Notes: generated by a model from the sequence alone, not told the origin. A DNA stretch of 64,000 nucleotides from Ziziphus jujuba (GCF_031755915.1 NC_083386.1:12338001-12402000), one strand, 5' to 3'; positions 22,532 to 34,969 are shown, counted from the first letter of the stretch. Translations and numbers: made by a program.

Positions 22532-24592
22532 TCTTTTCAACCCAAAAGCTTTTGGATGCCTCGAGATGCTGGATGTCTCACTGATGGTGATATGGGGTAT
22601 GATAATTCCCCCAGAATTGAAGCAAAGCGGGGTCAGTGGTTTATGGATGCCCATGGACCAGAATCGTTCAGCAACAAGAAGCAAGCAATGGAGGCTGTTA
22701 ATGGCAGACCAGTTTCAGGAGTTCCACATATGAATATTTTGCCATGGGATAATTCTTCTGGTTTTCAGTCAGTTCCAGGGCAATTTTCCGACCGCCTGTT
22801 TGGATCTGAACCGTTACGGACTGTTAATCTGGTCGATAGGAACATTTCGTCTATTGGCAGTGGAAACATGAATATCGCAAGAAAGGATTTTGAGAATCAA
22901 TATGGAAACAATCCATCAGTGGGTTTGTCAATTTCTCATACCATGGAAGATCCCTCTTCATGTATCAATTTTGGTGGTATCAGAAAAGTTAAGGTCAATC
23001 AAGTTCGGGACTCTGACAATGTTTTGTCTCCATCTATGGGAAACTCGTATAGTAGAGGAGACAATAACACAATTCAAGTGGGTACCACCTTTAATAAGAC
23101 TGATAACAATGCCATTTCACTGGGTCCTACTTATAACAATGGTGAAGAGAATACAATCTCGATGGGCCCTCCATATAACAAGGCAGATGACAGCTTCATC
23201 TCAATGGGTCACAGTCATTCTTTTAATAAAGGAGATGGTAATTTCATTTTGATGGGTCATAATTATAGCAAGAGTGACAATAGTATCTTATCAATGGGTC
23301 AACCGTACGACAAGGGGGATGGCAATTTTATATCAATGGGTCAATCATATGAGAAGGGAGATAGTAATACCTCTTATAACAAGGGGCATGAGAATTTTAT
23401 TTCCATAGGTGCATCTTATGGTAAAGCAAATGAGAATTTCATTTCGATGGCTCCTTCATATATTAAGGGGAATGATAATATCATATCGATGGGTCCAAAC
23501 TATGACAAGGCTAATTCGAATGCAGTACCTGTGGGTCCAAACCTTGATAAGGGAGATTCTAGCAATCTTTCTATGGGTCAGAACTACAGCAAGGGTGAGA
23601 GTAATACCATATCTTTCGGAGGCTTTCATGATGAATCTGAGACTAATCCCTCTGGTGGGATTATTAACAGCTATGATTTGTTGATGAGCAATCAGAACTC
23701 TACTCAGTTGTTGGAAGTATCTGGCCAGAAAGATCCAATTGAATCTAATGTGGATCCAAACAACATGCCCAAAACTGGTTCTAGGACTGATAATGTTTCC
23801 AAGAATAAAGAACCAAAGAATTCTAAGAAGGCTCCTGCAAACAACTTTCCTTCTAATGTGAAAAGTTTGTTATCAACTGGTATGTTTGATGGGGTTCCTG
23901 TAAAGTATGTTTCCTGGTCGCGGGAGGTTAGTTATTTTGTTATATGTTTATTAGCCCTTTTAATTTGGACAAATGGTAATGATTATTGATTTTTATTGAT
24001 TTGACATGCCACTGCATTTTATTTTTTTACAGAAAAATCTTAAGGGAGTTATAAAAGGTACAGGGTACCTATGTTCCTGTGCTGAGTGCAATCACTCGAA
24101 GGTGATTAGATTTTGTTAAATTTTTTCTTTTAAAAGGTCATGTTTAATCTGTATCCATGACCTAGCTGATGATTGAATTGTTTCGTGCAGTCTCTCAATG
24201 CTTACGAGTTTGAGCGTCATGCTGGTTGTAAGACCAAACACCCTAATAATCACATTTACTTTGACAATGGAAAGACCATCTATGCAGTTGTTCAAGAGCT
24301 GAAGAACAAGCCTCAGGAGATGCTGTTTGATGCAATCCAAAATGTGACGGGGTCTCCTATTAATCAGAAAAATTTTCGTATTTGGAAAGGTGAGCAGAAT
24401 TTCGGATAATTTTAGACCGACCACTTAATTGCAAACCTGGAATATGAATATCCTCTTTGTTTTTTAGAATTAGTTTGGTTAATATATTTGCCTCACAAAT
24501 TTCTGTCTTCCCTTTGCTAAGCATCATATCAAGCTGCTACCCGCGAACTTCAGCGTATCTATGGCAAGGATGAAGTCGCAATGCCATCTTGA
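22532..24592 (+). CDS. Tify-domain-binding-domain (TDBD) protein with 14-residue tandem repeats (about 578 aa)
   Basis: Plant nuclear-type protein of unknown exact role. Coding exons: 22532-23926, 24033-24101, 24191-24389 and 24522-24592, all with GT-AG borders and matching phases, plus an upstream exon supplying only ATG (best guess 17062-17064). The N-terminus SFQPKSFWMPRDAGCL, as in the Arabidopsis At5g59830/At5g13660 group as I recall it, supports this start. Residues about 179-371 are fourteen copies of a roughly 14-residue unit, consensus NxISMGxxYxKGD. Residues about 443-530 form the TDBD: GMFDGVPVKYVSW, then CSCAEC and HAGC. In JAZ/NINJA/TPL and PHD-type proteins this domain is linked to TIFY or TPL partners, so a role in transcriptional repression is plausible but inferred. 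A 3' UTR intron from about 24625 (GTAGGT) to 25279 (GTGCAG) is possible. Without the upstream exon, translation could start at Met in FWMPRD. Confidence 0.85.
23063..23640 (+). repeat. Coding tandem repeat, mostly 42-bp unit, 14 copies
   Basis: Fourteen in-frame units of 14 residues (one of 16, one shortened) inside the TDBD protein. Most keep Ser-Met-Gly in the middle and Lys-Gly-Asp or similar at the end. DNA identity between units is only moderate while the protein pattern is kept, which suggests selection on the peptide rather than a recent expansion. Confidence 0.9.
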
Positions 24593-25470
24593 GATGAGAA
24601 TCTGCCTTTATAAAGTTTCTGAGGTAGGTCAATATGGGATCTGTGAATAGCACCACATAATACAGCTTATAGCAAATACAGACTCAGTTTGGAATTTTAA
24701 TAATTTAAGCTGTTGGATGTTTATAGTTGTTTTGGCTATTTACTTTTTGTTGGTTAAGACATTTAATTTATTATGGATTTTGGAATGTTCATATTCTCAA
24801 TTATGTGATTGAAGCACCATAGGTGGTTTATCCCTATTGTCATTGGCATTATAGACAAGGTGGGACCTTAGTAAGAATCAACACATCCATTTGAAACTGT
24901 TCTTCATTCATATATACTAAATATTTCCAGGGCCGGGAAGGAGGGGCATCATTCAATTAAGATTATTGGATAGTCTAAAGTTTAAAATCAACCAATCATG
25001 TGGCAAGAATGAGTTTGCTACTTTTAAGGCTTGATGGGAAAAATATATATTTTTTTGTTTTATGAATTGTTCAGGATGTATCCTAATTCATTGGTGGGCA
25101 TTATCTTTTGCATGAATCCCACTAATGGTTAAACGGGTTTTCAATACCATGGTAGTGAGAGGCATGCTTCTATTGTTGTTTGCTTGCAAGACTGGTTTGC
25201 GATTTTTCTGATTTCAGTGCATGCTTGGGTCTTATTTTAATCTGGCGAGTTTGCTCTGTTTTTCTTGTTCTACGTGCAGAGTTTTGAAACAGTAAAATCA
25301 AAAGTCAGTTTCAGTCAAATAGTTTTGGCAGCATTTTTGCCATATTGAGTTGCATCCGAATCAAAAATCTATTGGTAGTGTATTGCTTCTGGCTGTTTCA
25401 CTGCACCCACTCACTGCACCCAAAATTTAGGACATTAGGGAAGCTTCCCCAATTTTGACAATTTTGAATG
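24593..25470 (+). other. 3' flank of the TDBD gene
   Basis: Contains the 3' UTR. CTGAG followed by GTAGGT at about 24625 and CTACGTGCAG ending at about 25279 could delimit an untranslated intron. No other gene is seen. Confidence 0.35.
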
Positions 25471-25525
25471 ATAATATAGGGGCAGTATGGGATTGTTGAG
25501 GCCTTTTTTTTTTTTTTTTTTTTAT

Positions 25526-25614
25526 GTAATTAAAGTTTCTGGAAGCACAGGTGATACAAGTAGATGGAATGATTGACCATATTATCATTCTATGCTTCCA
25601 GAAACTTTAATTAC
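25526..25614. repeat. Perfect 22-bp inverted repeat (hairpin), copy 1
   Basis: GTAATTAAAGTTTCTGGAAG plus CA (25526-25547) is exactly complementary to 25593-25614. The 45-base spacer is nearly identical in the second copy at 25776-25864. Confidence 0.9.
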
Positions 25615-25775
25615 GTTAAAAATAAAATAAAATAAAATAAAAAACTATATTTTGAATGATAATATAGGGGCGGTATGGGATTGTTGAGGCCATTTTTTTT
25701 TTTATTTTTTATGTAATTAAAGTTTCAAGACTATATTTTGAATGGTAATATAGGGGCAGTATGGGATTGTTGAAT

Positions 25776-25864
25776 GTAATTAAAGTTTCTGGAAGCACAG
25801 GTGATACAGGTAGATGGAATGATTGACCATATTATCATTCTATGCTTCCAGAAACTTTAATTAC
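25776..25864. repeat. Perfect 22-bp inverted repeat (hairpin), copy 2
   Basis: Same arms as copy 1 (25776-25797 and 25843-25864), with one difference seen in the spacer. The near identity indicates recent duplication or conversion. Confidence 0.9.
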
Positions 25865-26529
25865 GTTAAAAATTAAAAATAAAAAAAATAAAAAAAGGAA
25901 AAGGAAAAGATGTCATACTTTAGGACTTTATGTTCATAATGATGTCATGCTTGCTTTTGGTACCCCGGAGCCTGAACAATCCCATAGAGCCCCTTGTGCG
26001 TCCATTCTAAAATCACACCATATATATATAACTCTTTTTAGCGGTATGAATGCTAATTCTAGGAAAATTAAATTTAGAGTCAGCAAATTTTTATAGAAAT
26101 GTCATTGCCAGAAATCGATACCTTTTTTTTTTTTTTTAATGATAATATGCCAGAAATCTATAGTTGTATAGATGTGTTATCATTCATTACATCTATTTGT
26201 ATCACCGTGCTTCCACAAACTTAAATTACATGCAAAAAAGAGCCTCAACAATCCCATACTGCCCCCTTGTGCATCCATTCTAAAATTTCACTATATATAT
26301 ATATATATATATAAAGTAAAAATAACCTTTTTTTCTCAGATATGACTGCTAATGCTATGAAAATTAAATTTAGAGTCGGCAAATTTTTATAGAATTGTCA
26401 TTGCCAGAAATCTATACCTAAATATTTGAAGGTGCAAAGAACTTTTGTCTGAGAGAGTCATATTGCAAGAATCTGACAATCTATTTTCTGATTCCTTGGG
26501 AAAATTCAGCTGTGGGTATGACTTTGTCT

Positions 26530-28132
26530 TTAGGGAACAATTTCAACATTCTCATTCGCTGTAGCTATCTCTTGATTGCTTGGCGTTTCGATACCTCTGT
26601 CTGACACAGAGGATGTAGATTGGTCCTGGCTCTTTACCCATAGAACCATATGTAAGCCTCCAAAGGTGACTATCGCACCAATAATCCTACAAGCAATGCG
26701 TTCACACACAAAGGCCAGTTTAATTGCTTGAAATGTGTATTCTTGGGTTAAGTTTACAGGAGAAGATCAATGGATTACCTTCCCTAGTACATCTCCTCAG
26801 CCAAAACAAAGGAACTCAAAATTGCAACAAACAATTACTGTGCACAAGGGATTAAATGCAGTAAAAAAAACAGGTCCCTTTTCTTTTATTACCGCTCCCA
26901 TGACATAATAAGCAAGCATAGATTGTATTCCCTGTTTGAAAATATAAACCTTTAGTACATTCTCAGATTGAAGATTGAGACTCAATTATGTTTGAATGTG
27001 ATATAGACGGTTACTTTGCAGTGGTTATTCTTATGCCAGGATTCAGAATTCTGTTCATGACCAGAGACTGTAACTTACCCCATAAAGACTAGCTAAAAAG
27101 TTTAGCATCCAAGTGTATAGACCGAACTGTGTTGTTTCCCCATTCAATTGCAAGGACTAGCACAGTTTCTTCTACCATGCCTCATGTGCATATCAACGCG
27201 GTGACGGAAAGCGTAGGAGGGTATGATTTCAGGGTAAATGCCTATCATAAAAATATCACCCATAGAAGTGTCATATTTTGTGACTTTGTTTTGTTTTGTT
27301 TTTTTTTTTTTTTTTGGGTTCCTTTATTTATTTATTTATTTATTTTTCCCTTGAGCTAATTAGAAAAACCCTGGATGACAAAAAAAAAAAAAAAAAGTAT
27401 CTTTTGCATTGATTTGTTAGAAGATTTACTTGCAAAATGATGAAACAAGAGCAGCAGAAACAAGCTGCTGCTGTAAGCGCCAGAGCACCCTTAATGAAAT
27501 CCTGCTGCTGGTTTGCAGCATTTTCCGACTGAGAAGGAGAAGGATGTCGGTTTCCAGATCTGGTCCATGGTAGATTTAGTTCAGGTCCTTTGGTTAGTGT
27601 CATTACCATGGCTCCCCTAACAGTAACAATGGTTCCTGCCAAGTTGGCCTGGCAATGTATTTTCCTTGTGTCAACCTTCTCAGGCCTAGAAAAAACCCAC
27701 AAAAAGTTACCTCATTTCACTTATAATAAGTGCATTTCTGGATATTAGCAAAATGAATAAATAAGAAGAAGAAGAGAAACAATGTATTTGTTGTGTGTGT
27801 GAGGAAGTAATATACCTGAAGATCCGGGCAATTAGGAAGGCAAATACAAGAATCATATTGCACATAGCGGAAGTGAAACTTGCGTTGGTATACTTCATTT
27901 CAATGTAGTACAGATTCTGATCAAGCACAGGGCTGTATATATTAATTTAGAGTGAAAAATAATCTAATTTAAAAATAGATCCTCTATATGGTATAATTGA
28001 CTAAAATAAATACGAGTTCTTACTCAAATAGGCTGAGTAACATTGTCTTAGCCAAGATTGAGAAGGTCTTCTCTGGCCTTGATTTCCTGTAGTATTAAAT
28101 TAATGGGTGTTATAAGGAAATCCAAGTAAATT

Positions 28133-28176
<44 letters not shown>

Positions 28177-28374
28177 ATCTAAAACGATGGCAAAAGGAGC
28201 AATAATAGCAGTGGCAATGGTCATACGGTAGCTTACCAAAATGTAATGGCTCATTCCCTGGTTCAGAGCAAACATTGCAATCATAGATAATCCAGCATAC
28301 AAGCTCAGCAACAAAATCACACTCAAAATTAGCTTTCCCTGCTCTAGAAGATTACTACACCAGCCTATTGCCAT
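26530..28374 (-). pseudogene. WAT1-related (EamA, nodulin MtN21-like) transporter, pseudogene
   Basis: Seven exons can be aligned one to one with the two intact paralogues: 28175-28374, 28024-28086, 27816-27932, 27430-27685, 27079-27241, 26779-26931 and 26530-26686. The first three have exactly the same lengths as in the paralogues (200, 63 and 117). Choosing ATG 28374 gives the shared 200-base first exon. Lesions: a TGA stop in exon 5 (27182-27184); one extra T in the run at 27095-27099, shifting the frame in exon 5; a 4-base insertion near 26826-26833 in exon 6; and a TAG at 26784-26786 in the otherwise correct frame. Splice sites remain GT-AG. A long (CT)n tract on the minus strand (28136-28173) abuts the exon 1 donor. 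An intact version would be an approximately 10-helix membrane transporter. It is the most diverged of the three copies. Confidence 0.9.
28136..28173. repeat. (GA)n microsatellite at an exon-intron border
   Basis: About 38 bases of GA, read as CT on the gene strand, starting two bases inside intron 1 of the WAT1 pseudogene. It makes the donor GTCTCT and probably varies in length. Confidence 0.9.
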
Positions 28375-28399
28375 TATTATTTTTATTTTTATCATTACT

Positions 28400-31300
28400 A
28401 CTAATTTATTTAATTTTTCTCACGCTAAATGGAAGAGTTTGTGAGCAATAGGGCATGATATACAGTTAAATCTTGCTTTTTATAAGCTCATTACGTGTTA
28501 ATCACGCAAGAAAAGTTAAAAAAAAAAAAAGGGAAAAAAAAAAAAGGGAATTAAGGTTGCCATACGGTATAAGCGTGTGTGTATCCACAATATGTACCAG
28601 TCAAGTGTGTTTATTATATTTCCAGGATTTCTTTCTTTATTCTATTTAGTTTTCTTCAAATTCGAGGACTCAGTTGAAGTGGAGAGAGAAATTAAAGCAT
28701 ATCGAGAAATGGAAATTAATTACCCATTTATGCAAAGCATTAAAAACATCAGGTCGTATCAAAAACCATCACTGTTAACTAGCTCACCAAAGAACGGTGT
28801 AAGTAATCGCACTGAGCAAATGTGGATATGGGAATGATTTTACCATCCGTGAAAAAAGACTAACGTGTTTGGAAAAAATCATTGTTAATACCCTTTTTGT
28901 GAGAGAGAAAAGATGATGGTCGTCTTTTATCTTAATCCGTATGCGGACCGTTTTTATAGTAGCCAGATTCGGTGAATATAAAATGAAAATATGAAAAATA
29001 AAAAAATAAAAAAATAAAAAATAAAGGAGATATAAAGTGAAGAAATTATTTGTGTTTTCTTCACCTATACGGATCCATTCTTAATTCTTCCAAGTTTTAG
29101 CCAAGCATGTAGATAATGATTTTGATATAAGGTGAGAACCATACTCTAGTTGAGCGGATGACAACGCTATTAATTTTTCATATTAGTAAATTTTCAACAT
29201 ATCAAAACTAATTGTATACGCATTATTTTTACCTCATAATATCTATATATATATATATAGATAGTTTTATTATTAGATTTTATATTTTATATTTTATATT
29301 TTATAATTATTCCAAAAACTAAAATTGAAAATTTTATTTATACTTTATTGAGTTTCGACATTGTTTGTTTTTTTAAGTAGTCAATAAATTTATATTAGAT
29401 CATTTCTCTTTTCAAATCTTTTGAAATGATCCTACAACTTACAGAAAAAAATTTGAACATCTTCTATTTACTAATTTTGCATAGTTATGGTTTATTTTAT
29501 TTTGTTTTGTTATATTTTTTAATTGTCAGTTGAGTTCACCTGCATAATTAAAGATTGTTAAATTAAAAGCTCAAATGATATTTAAAGAAGCGACCTTCGT
29601 CCATAACATGAAAAGCCTAAATAAAAAGCATTTTCCTCATTTAATTTGCTCTAATAATATTGAAATAGGCATGATTAATCACCAAATTTGGGTGCTTTCT
29701 AATTCTAGTCGTATAAAGCGTGCCCACTAGATATACAAAAGAAGTGAAAGCAATAAAATATATAATTTTCTAATTCTAAATGGACATTTGACACGTACAC
29801 ATCAAATAAAAATATTTAAGTTTTTTTTTTTTTTTGGCTAAAAAAAATATTTTGAGGGTGTTAATTGGTGAAGCAAGTGCCATGTAACTTTATTACAAAG
29901 AGGCTTTGGAATTCATCATGTTTTACTCCTACGTATGGTATTACATTTTATCAAAGGAAAATGTTTGGTATATATATGGACAGAGAGAAAAGAAGGAAGA
30001 AATCTGCAGGCAAAAAATAGAAGGCTTGGATAATTAGGAAAGGCAAGAGTAACACAAAAGTAAAATTGTAATTATAACATTTATATACATATAGTTTTTA
30101 GTTCTGATTAAATTAGAATATTCTGAATTTATAAAGTTAGGATACAGTTCAAATTAATCATTTTTATTTTAATTTAACTTTTTCACATATACTAATTTTA
30201 TAAAATTAAAATATCCTAACTAGATTATTATATATATATATATATGAAAATTCTACCATTAAAATATTTTGATGAAATTCAGTATAGACGCCAATATCAT
30301 GCGTATGGGAGAAATCCATCCTTGTAACATATTACGTAACATTGACATCCTCACCAACTTATGCTTTTTTTCCAATATATATATATATATATTGGACAAT
30401 ACTAGACTAATTAATTACAACTAAGGAAGAAGAAAATTTTATCCCGATTAAATTTGAATTCTGAATTTAAAAGTATATTCTAAGATTTTTTTCACTAAAT
30501 TAATTCTACCAAATAAAATTTTTGAGGTTATATCAAATATACATTAATGGTATCCAGGATAAAAAGAGATAGACTGTGTTAAATAAACTTATATAATGTT
30601 TGGCAAGAATCACAAGTTTATCTAAGGGCAACCATTTAATACTGCCTACACCAATACCATATTAGATAAACCCATGGAAGGGGTTGGGTTATCTCTGTAT
30701 TGTACTATTTCATTTTTTATTTTTTATTTTTCCCACCAACACTACTATTATAATAACATCTGCTCTCTATTATTTTTTTTTTTTAAAAAAAAAAAGAAAG
30801 AAAGAAAAGAAAAGAAAAGAAAATCATACTTCTTTTAAAAGCCTCTGCAGTTGTTTACATTTACCTTTCTGTTTTCTATTTTCTTTTTATTTTTTTGTAA
30901 AAGCGTTTTTTTTTTCTTAAAAATTTTAATATTATAATTTTAGGTAATGTAATTATTATCATGAATAATGATTAAAATTCAATTTCATATAAAAGATAAT
31001 GTAATTATTTAACTAAATTGATTATAATATTAAAAAATAACAATTTAATTTTATAAATTATAATAGAAAATTCAATATTATTAATTTTTTAAAACATTTT
31101 CTTAATTCTTTTAATATATATATATATATATACTGAAACTCTATTAAATATATTATGAACAATGTAATTAATTTTTTAAAATTAAGGAGTAATGAATAAT
31201 AAAAAAATCAATTTATCTATTTTAAGTTTAGAAAAAAAATTATCTGAATAATAATAAAAAATATTTTTTTCTACTTTGATTTTTGTAATTATTTATACAA

Positions 31301-32450
31301 AATTATATGAATGATAATAATCTATTTTATTTCAATAAAAATAATTTTTTTTTTTTAACAAAAACCTATAATACATTATGATCTTGCACCAAACACTAGA
31401 GAATATTAATATAGTACAAGCTAATACAATAGAAACTAATACAATACAGACTAATACAATCCTACACACCAAACAAATCCCAAAAATCCATGCACAATCC
31501 AATAAGCTTCTGCTTATTTCTTTTAGAATCTGAAGGTGTATTTTAAAATGAAGTCTACCAATACAAAATAAAATTATAAGAGACCTTTTTTTTTGGTAAA
31601 TAAATTGTACCAGACTTGCATGCACCAAAATTTCTCATAATCAATATCAAAATCTAAAGTATATTCGTGTCATGTTGTTTCATCTTCGGTGCGTTTTAAT
31701 TGTATTCTCCAATTATTTCATGGTATAAAAATTATATGTTTTGGTGAAATAATATATATAGATATATATATATATATATAATTTTATGCTTCCGATATAT
31801 ACGTTGTATATTAACAAAGGAAGTACAACATGGGCCTCCCAACAACAATCATAAATATACAACATGAGCCTCCCAACAGCGATTATAAATATACAGATTT
31901 TCTATAGTATAAATATGTGCACCATAAGAAGTTACAGATATATATATATATATATAGAATAAATTTTCAATGTCGAGGGTTTTGTTATTGAAAGTTTATT
32001 TTGGATATGTCCGCAAATTAAAAAATAAAAATATAGATATTTTTACATCATAAAATTTATAAAGGGGTTCATTTTTTGTACTAAGTTATCTGATAAGTTT
32101 TTTTTTTTTTTACAAATTATATATTCTAGCCATTAAATAAATCTAATTTAATGGTAGATAACTTCTTTAATGTTAAATGATATATAACTTCTTTTAGCTG
32201 ATTAATTTTAGTAATTGCTTAGTTATGAATCAGTGTCTTGCCATAGTTGGATGAAAAAAAATTAATTGGTATGGTTTGTGAAATATCTTATAAAAAACAT
32301 GAGTACAGGAAATATTCACCATTTATATATATGTTAGTCTTTGTATATTGTGAATCTCCGCACCATGAGAAGTTGCATATACATGCATACAATAAAGTTC
32401 AAAGTCAAAAGTCTTGTCATTGCTGCATAACTGCAAATTGAAAGGTATGG

Positions 32451-32482
<32 letters not shown>

Positions 32483-32880
32483 TTTGGTTTTAATGAAGAT
32501 GCTAAGTTAAGACATCGTACAGATTCATGTCTTGTAATATGTTGAAAGATATGCATTTGCATGATATCTTTAACTTACCATCCTCATAGCCTAATTATAT
32601 ATATATATATATATATGTATATTAATTACATGTGCTGGGGTTTTATAAAAATCAATTAGACAATGAAACCCACAGGGACGTCAACTTAGTGGACAGGTTA
32701 CCGTATCAGAAAATGATATGAATTGAATACTTCCACCGTTAATATCAATCTAGTGGCAAAACTATTATTATACATTTACAACATGCGTATTAAATTGATT
32801 AATTTTTCTTTAAGAAAATTTATATACATATATAATATAACTAAGAATGTAGTTCTTCAAATTAACCACAAATACCCAAA
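28400..32880. other. Gene-free AT-rich spacer between WAT1 pseudogene and WAT1 gene 2
   Basis: No gene seen. It contains (TA)n tracts near 29246-29262, 30229-30244, 31765-31782 and 32452-32474, an (ATTTT)n-like stretch near 29280-29300, purine-rich DNA at 30784-30823, a 34-bp tandem duplication (31824-31891) and a 15-bp repeat of CTAATACAATA type (31418-31462). From about 31490 it begins to match the region starting at 38790, the left edge of the duplicated segment. Confidence 0.6.
31824..31891. repeat. 34-bp tandem duplication
   Basis: Two copies (31824-31857 and 31858-31891) of a unit containing ACAACATGGGCCTCCCAACA, with a few differences. Located in the spacer; no coding role is seen. 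Confidence 0.8.
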
Positions 32881-32971
32881 AACCAAAAACCAAATCACTA
32901 GTGCTCAGCTCAGTTCAACTCTCTCTCTCTCTCTCTCTAACGCTAGCTATCAATTTTTTCACTAATTTCCT

Positions 32972-34854
32972 TCAAACAGACTCATCTTCCCTTTTGCCAT
33001 CCATGGCAAGAGACTCTTGGTTTTTAGTAGTCTTTATTGTCATTTCTTCATCAATTGTTGCTAATTTATTATTAATGTCGGCTGGTTCAGATTCAGAATG
33101 AAGATCATGGTCCTTGCTCTTTCCCCATAGTACGATGTATAGCCCTGTTACAATTATAACAGCTCCAATAACCCTGCAAAATTAACATTATAAATTAATG
33201 CCTCAATCAAATTAAACTCAAATCGTTGATAAATAAAAATTCTTTACATCATTAATTTGAAGAAAAAAAAAAAATCTCTTCTTGATTTACCTTCCAAAGT
33301 ATGTTATCTCACTCAAAAGCAAAGAGCCCAAAATTGCAACAATAACCATCCAGAGAGGGTTAAAAGCAGTCACAAAAACAGGTCCTCTTTCTTTCACCAC
33401 AATTCCTTGGATATAGTAAGCAATCCCTGAACATACGATTCCCTGCATTCAAACATATCTGTTCACTTTCAATATAAATCTGTTAACATGAATTTTCATA
33501 ATATAATAAAAAAAAAATTATGCCCAAAAAGAAAATTTTTTGAATAAGCAAGAATTTCTTACACTGTAAAGAGCAGATAATAACATAAAATCCATGTGTA
33601 TAGCCCAAGCAGAAGGGTTGCCCCATTCAAGTGCTAGAGCCACGACACTGCCTTCCATTGCTCCCATCAAACATATCAAAGCTGTTAGGGAAAGCTCAGC
33701 AGGGTATGATTTTAGTGTAATTGCCTGAAATAGACAATATCACTAAAATAAGAATATATATATATATATATATATACTTCTTTATAGAAGTTTGTAGTTA
33801 TAGAAAAAGTTGATTTGGGGATAATTAAAATTAAGAATAGTGTTAATTTTTATTACTTGAAGGATGATGAAAGCAGACCGGCAGAACGAGCCTGCTGTTA
33901 TCATTAGAGCACCCTTAACTGGGTCTTGTTTATTATTAAGATGATCAGCTAATTTTGAGGATTCCTGATGGGTGTTTTGTTTTACCCATGGCAAATTCAA
34001 TGTGGGTCCTCTAACCAAAGTCATAAACATAACTCCCCCAACTGTCACTATGGTACCCAATATTTTTGCCAAGCTATGTACACTTCTAATTTTAACCTTC
34101 TCGAGCCTGCAATAATAATAAACACACTCAAAAATTTGGGTCAATTCTAACTCTGCTATGATTCGTTACAAACACAATATTACAAACACAATATGTATTA
34201 TACATAATGTGTATGTATGTATAGATTTGTATATGTGGGTGTGATATGTAGAGAAGTGAACGATTACCTTAGAACCCAGGCCATTGCAAATGCAAAAGCA
34301 GGATAAACATTGCTTATTGCGGCTGCAAAAGTTGCTGTTGTGAGCTTCATACCAGTATAGAACAAGTTCTGGTCGATCACTAGCCTGAATTTGGAAGAAA
34401 CAGAAACAAGCTTGTTAATTTTGACATCCTTAAAGAAAACACAGAGGTTTTTATTTTATTTTATTTTTAAATTTTGAATATGGTCAGGATCTCTTTAGTT
34501 TACTCTATTAGTGCCATCAACATAATCTTGGAGAAGATAGGGAGGGTCATCTTTGGCCTTGTTTTCCTGTTATAGTAAATATATAAAATCAGTATATATA
34601 CGATTGTGTATGTATATATATATATATATAGGAAATCAAGATAGAAATAGAGACCTATCTAAGAAAATGGCAAAAGGAGCAATAACAGCTGTGGCAATAA
34701 CATGGCGGTAAACTACCAAAACATGTTGGCTCATCCCCTGATTTAGAGCAAACTTTGAGATTATGGAGAATCCTGCAGACCCAAATTGCAGAAAAATTAC
34801 CATAAGGAGTGGCTTCGCTCGAATGAGCATTCGGGATGAAGATTTTTTACACAT
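32972..34854 (-). CDS. WAT1-related (EamA, nodulin MtN21-like) transporter, gene 2 (381 aa)
   Basis: Integral membrane transporter of the drug/metabolite (DMT) superfamily; relatives move auxin, amino acids or other metabolites across vacuolar or plasma membranes, but the substrate is not predictable. Exons on the minus strand: 34655-34854, 34504-34566, 34268-34384, 33857-34106, 33563-33724, 33291-33442 and 32972-33173; all introns are GT-AG and phases agree, giving 382 codons with stop. The two EamA domains cover about residues 10-150 and 185-325, with typical blocks LNQGMSQHVLVVYRH, DQNLFYTGMKLTTATF, GTIVTVGG, IEWG-like ALEWGNPSAW and KERGPVFVTAFNPL. The hydrophilic C-terminal tail of about 55 residues is normal. 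I start at the second Met of the open frame because the paralogue starts at the same place and exon 1 is then exactly 200 bases. Compared with gene 3 it has four extra codons in exon 4 (loop before KGALMITAG). Confidence 0.93.
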
Positions 34855-34958
34855 TTTTGTTCTATTTTTTCTCTCTTGAAAATTCTGTCTTAACACTTCC
34901 CAACTTTCACCATTCCTATGAAAAAAAATAAATAAAAAAAATTGCAGTTTAATGCGCT

Positions 34959-34969
34959 ATTATATATAC
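34959..34969 (-). promoter_or_regulatory. TATA box of WAT1 gene 2
   Basis: TATATATAA on the minus strand, about 105 bases upstream of ATG 34854. The paralogue has an equivalent box at the same relative place, which supports it. Confidence 0.55.

Larger units (their letters stand above)
25479..26266. mobile_element. Cluster of nested MITE-like elements with shared termini
   Basis: A terminus reading GGGGCAGTATGGGATTGTTG occurs at 25479, 25667 (one change) and 25753 on the plus strand, and in inverse orientation at 25968-25993 and 26242-26266. The first and the last could be the outer ends of one element. Inside are two copies of a 22-bp perfect inverted repeat (see 25526-25614 and 25776-25864), plus a diverged inverted copy near 26160-26230. 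The sequences following the two inverse termini (25994-26120 and 26267-26420) are also direct repeats of each other. The terminal pattern resembles PIF/Harbinger (Tourist-like) MITEs; this assignment is inferred. No transposase is present. Confidence 0.7.

Noticed and set aside
22890..23684. Second-frame open stretches inside the TDBD exon
   Set aside because: They run in another frame through the tandem-repeat array; the main frame has conserved domains.
28375..28395. Earlier ATG (28395) for the WAT1 pseudogene
   Set aside because: ATG 28374 gives the 200-base first exon shared by both paralogues; the extra seven residues are Lys/Ile from AT-rich leader.
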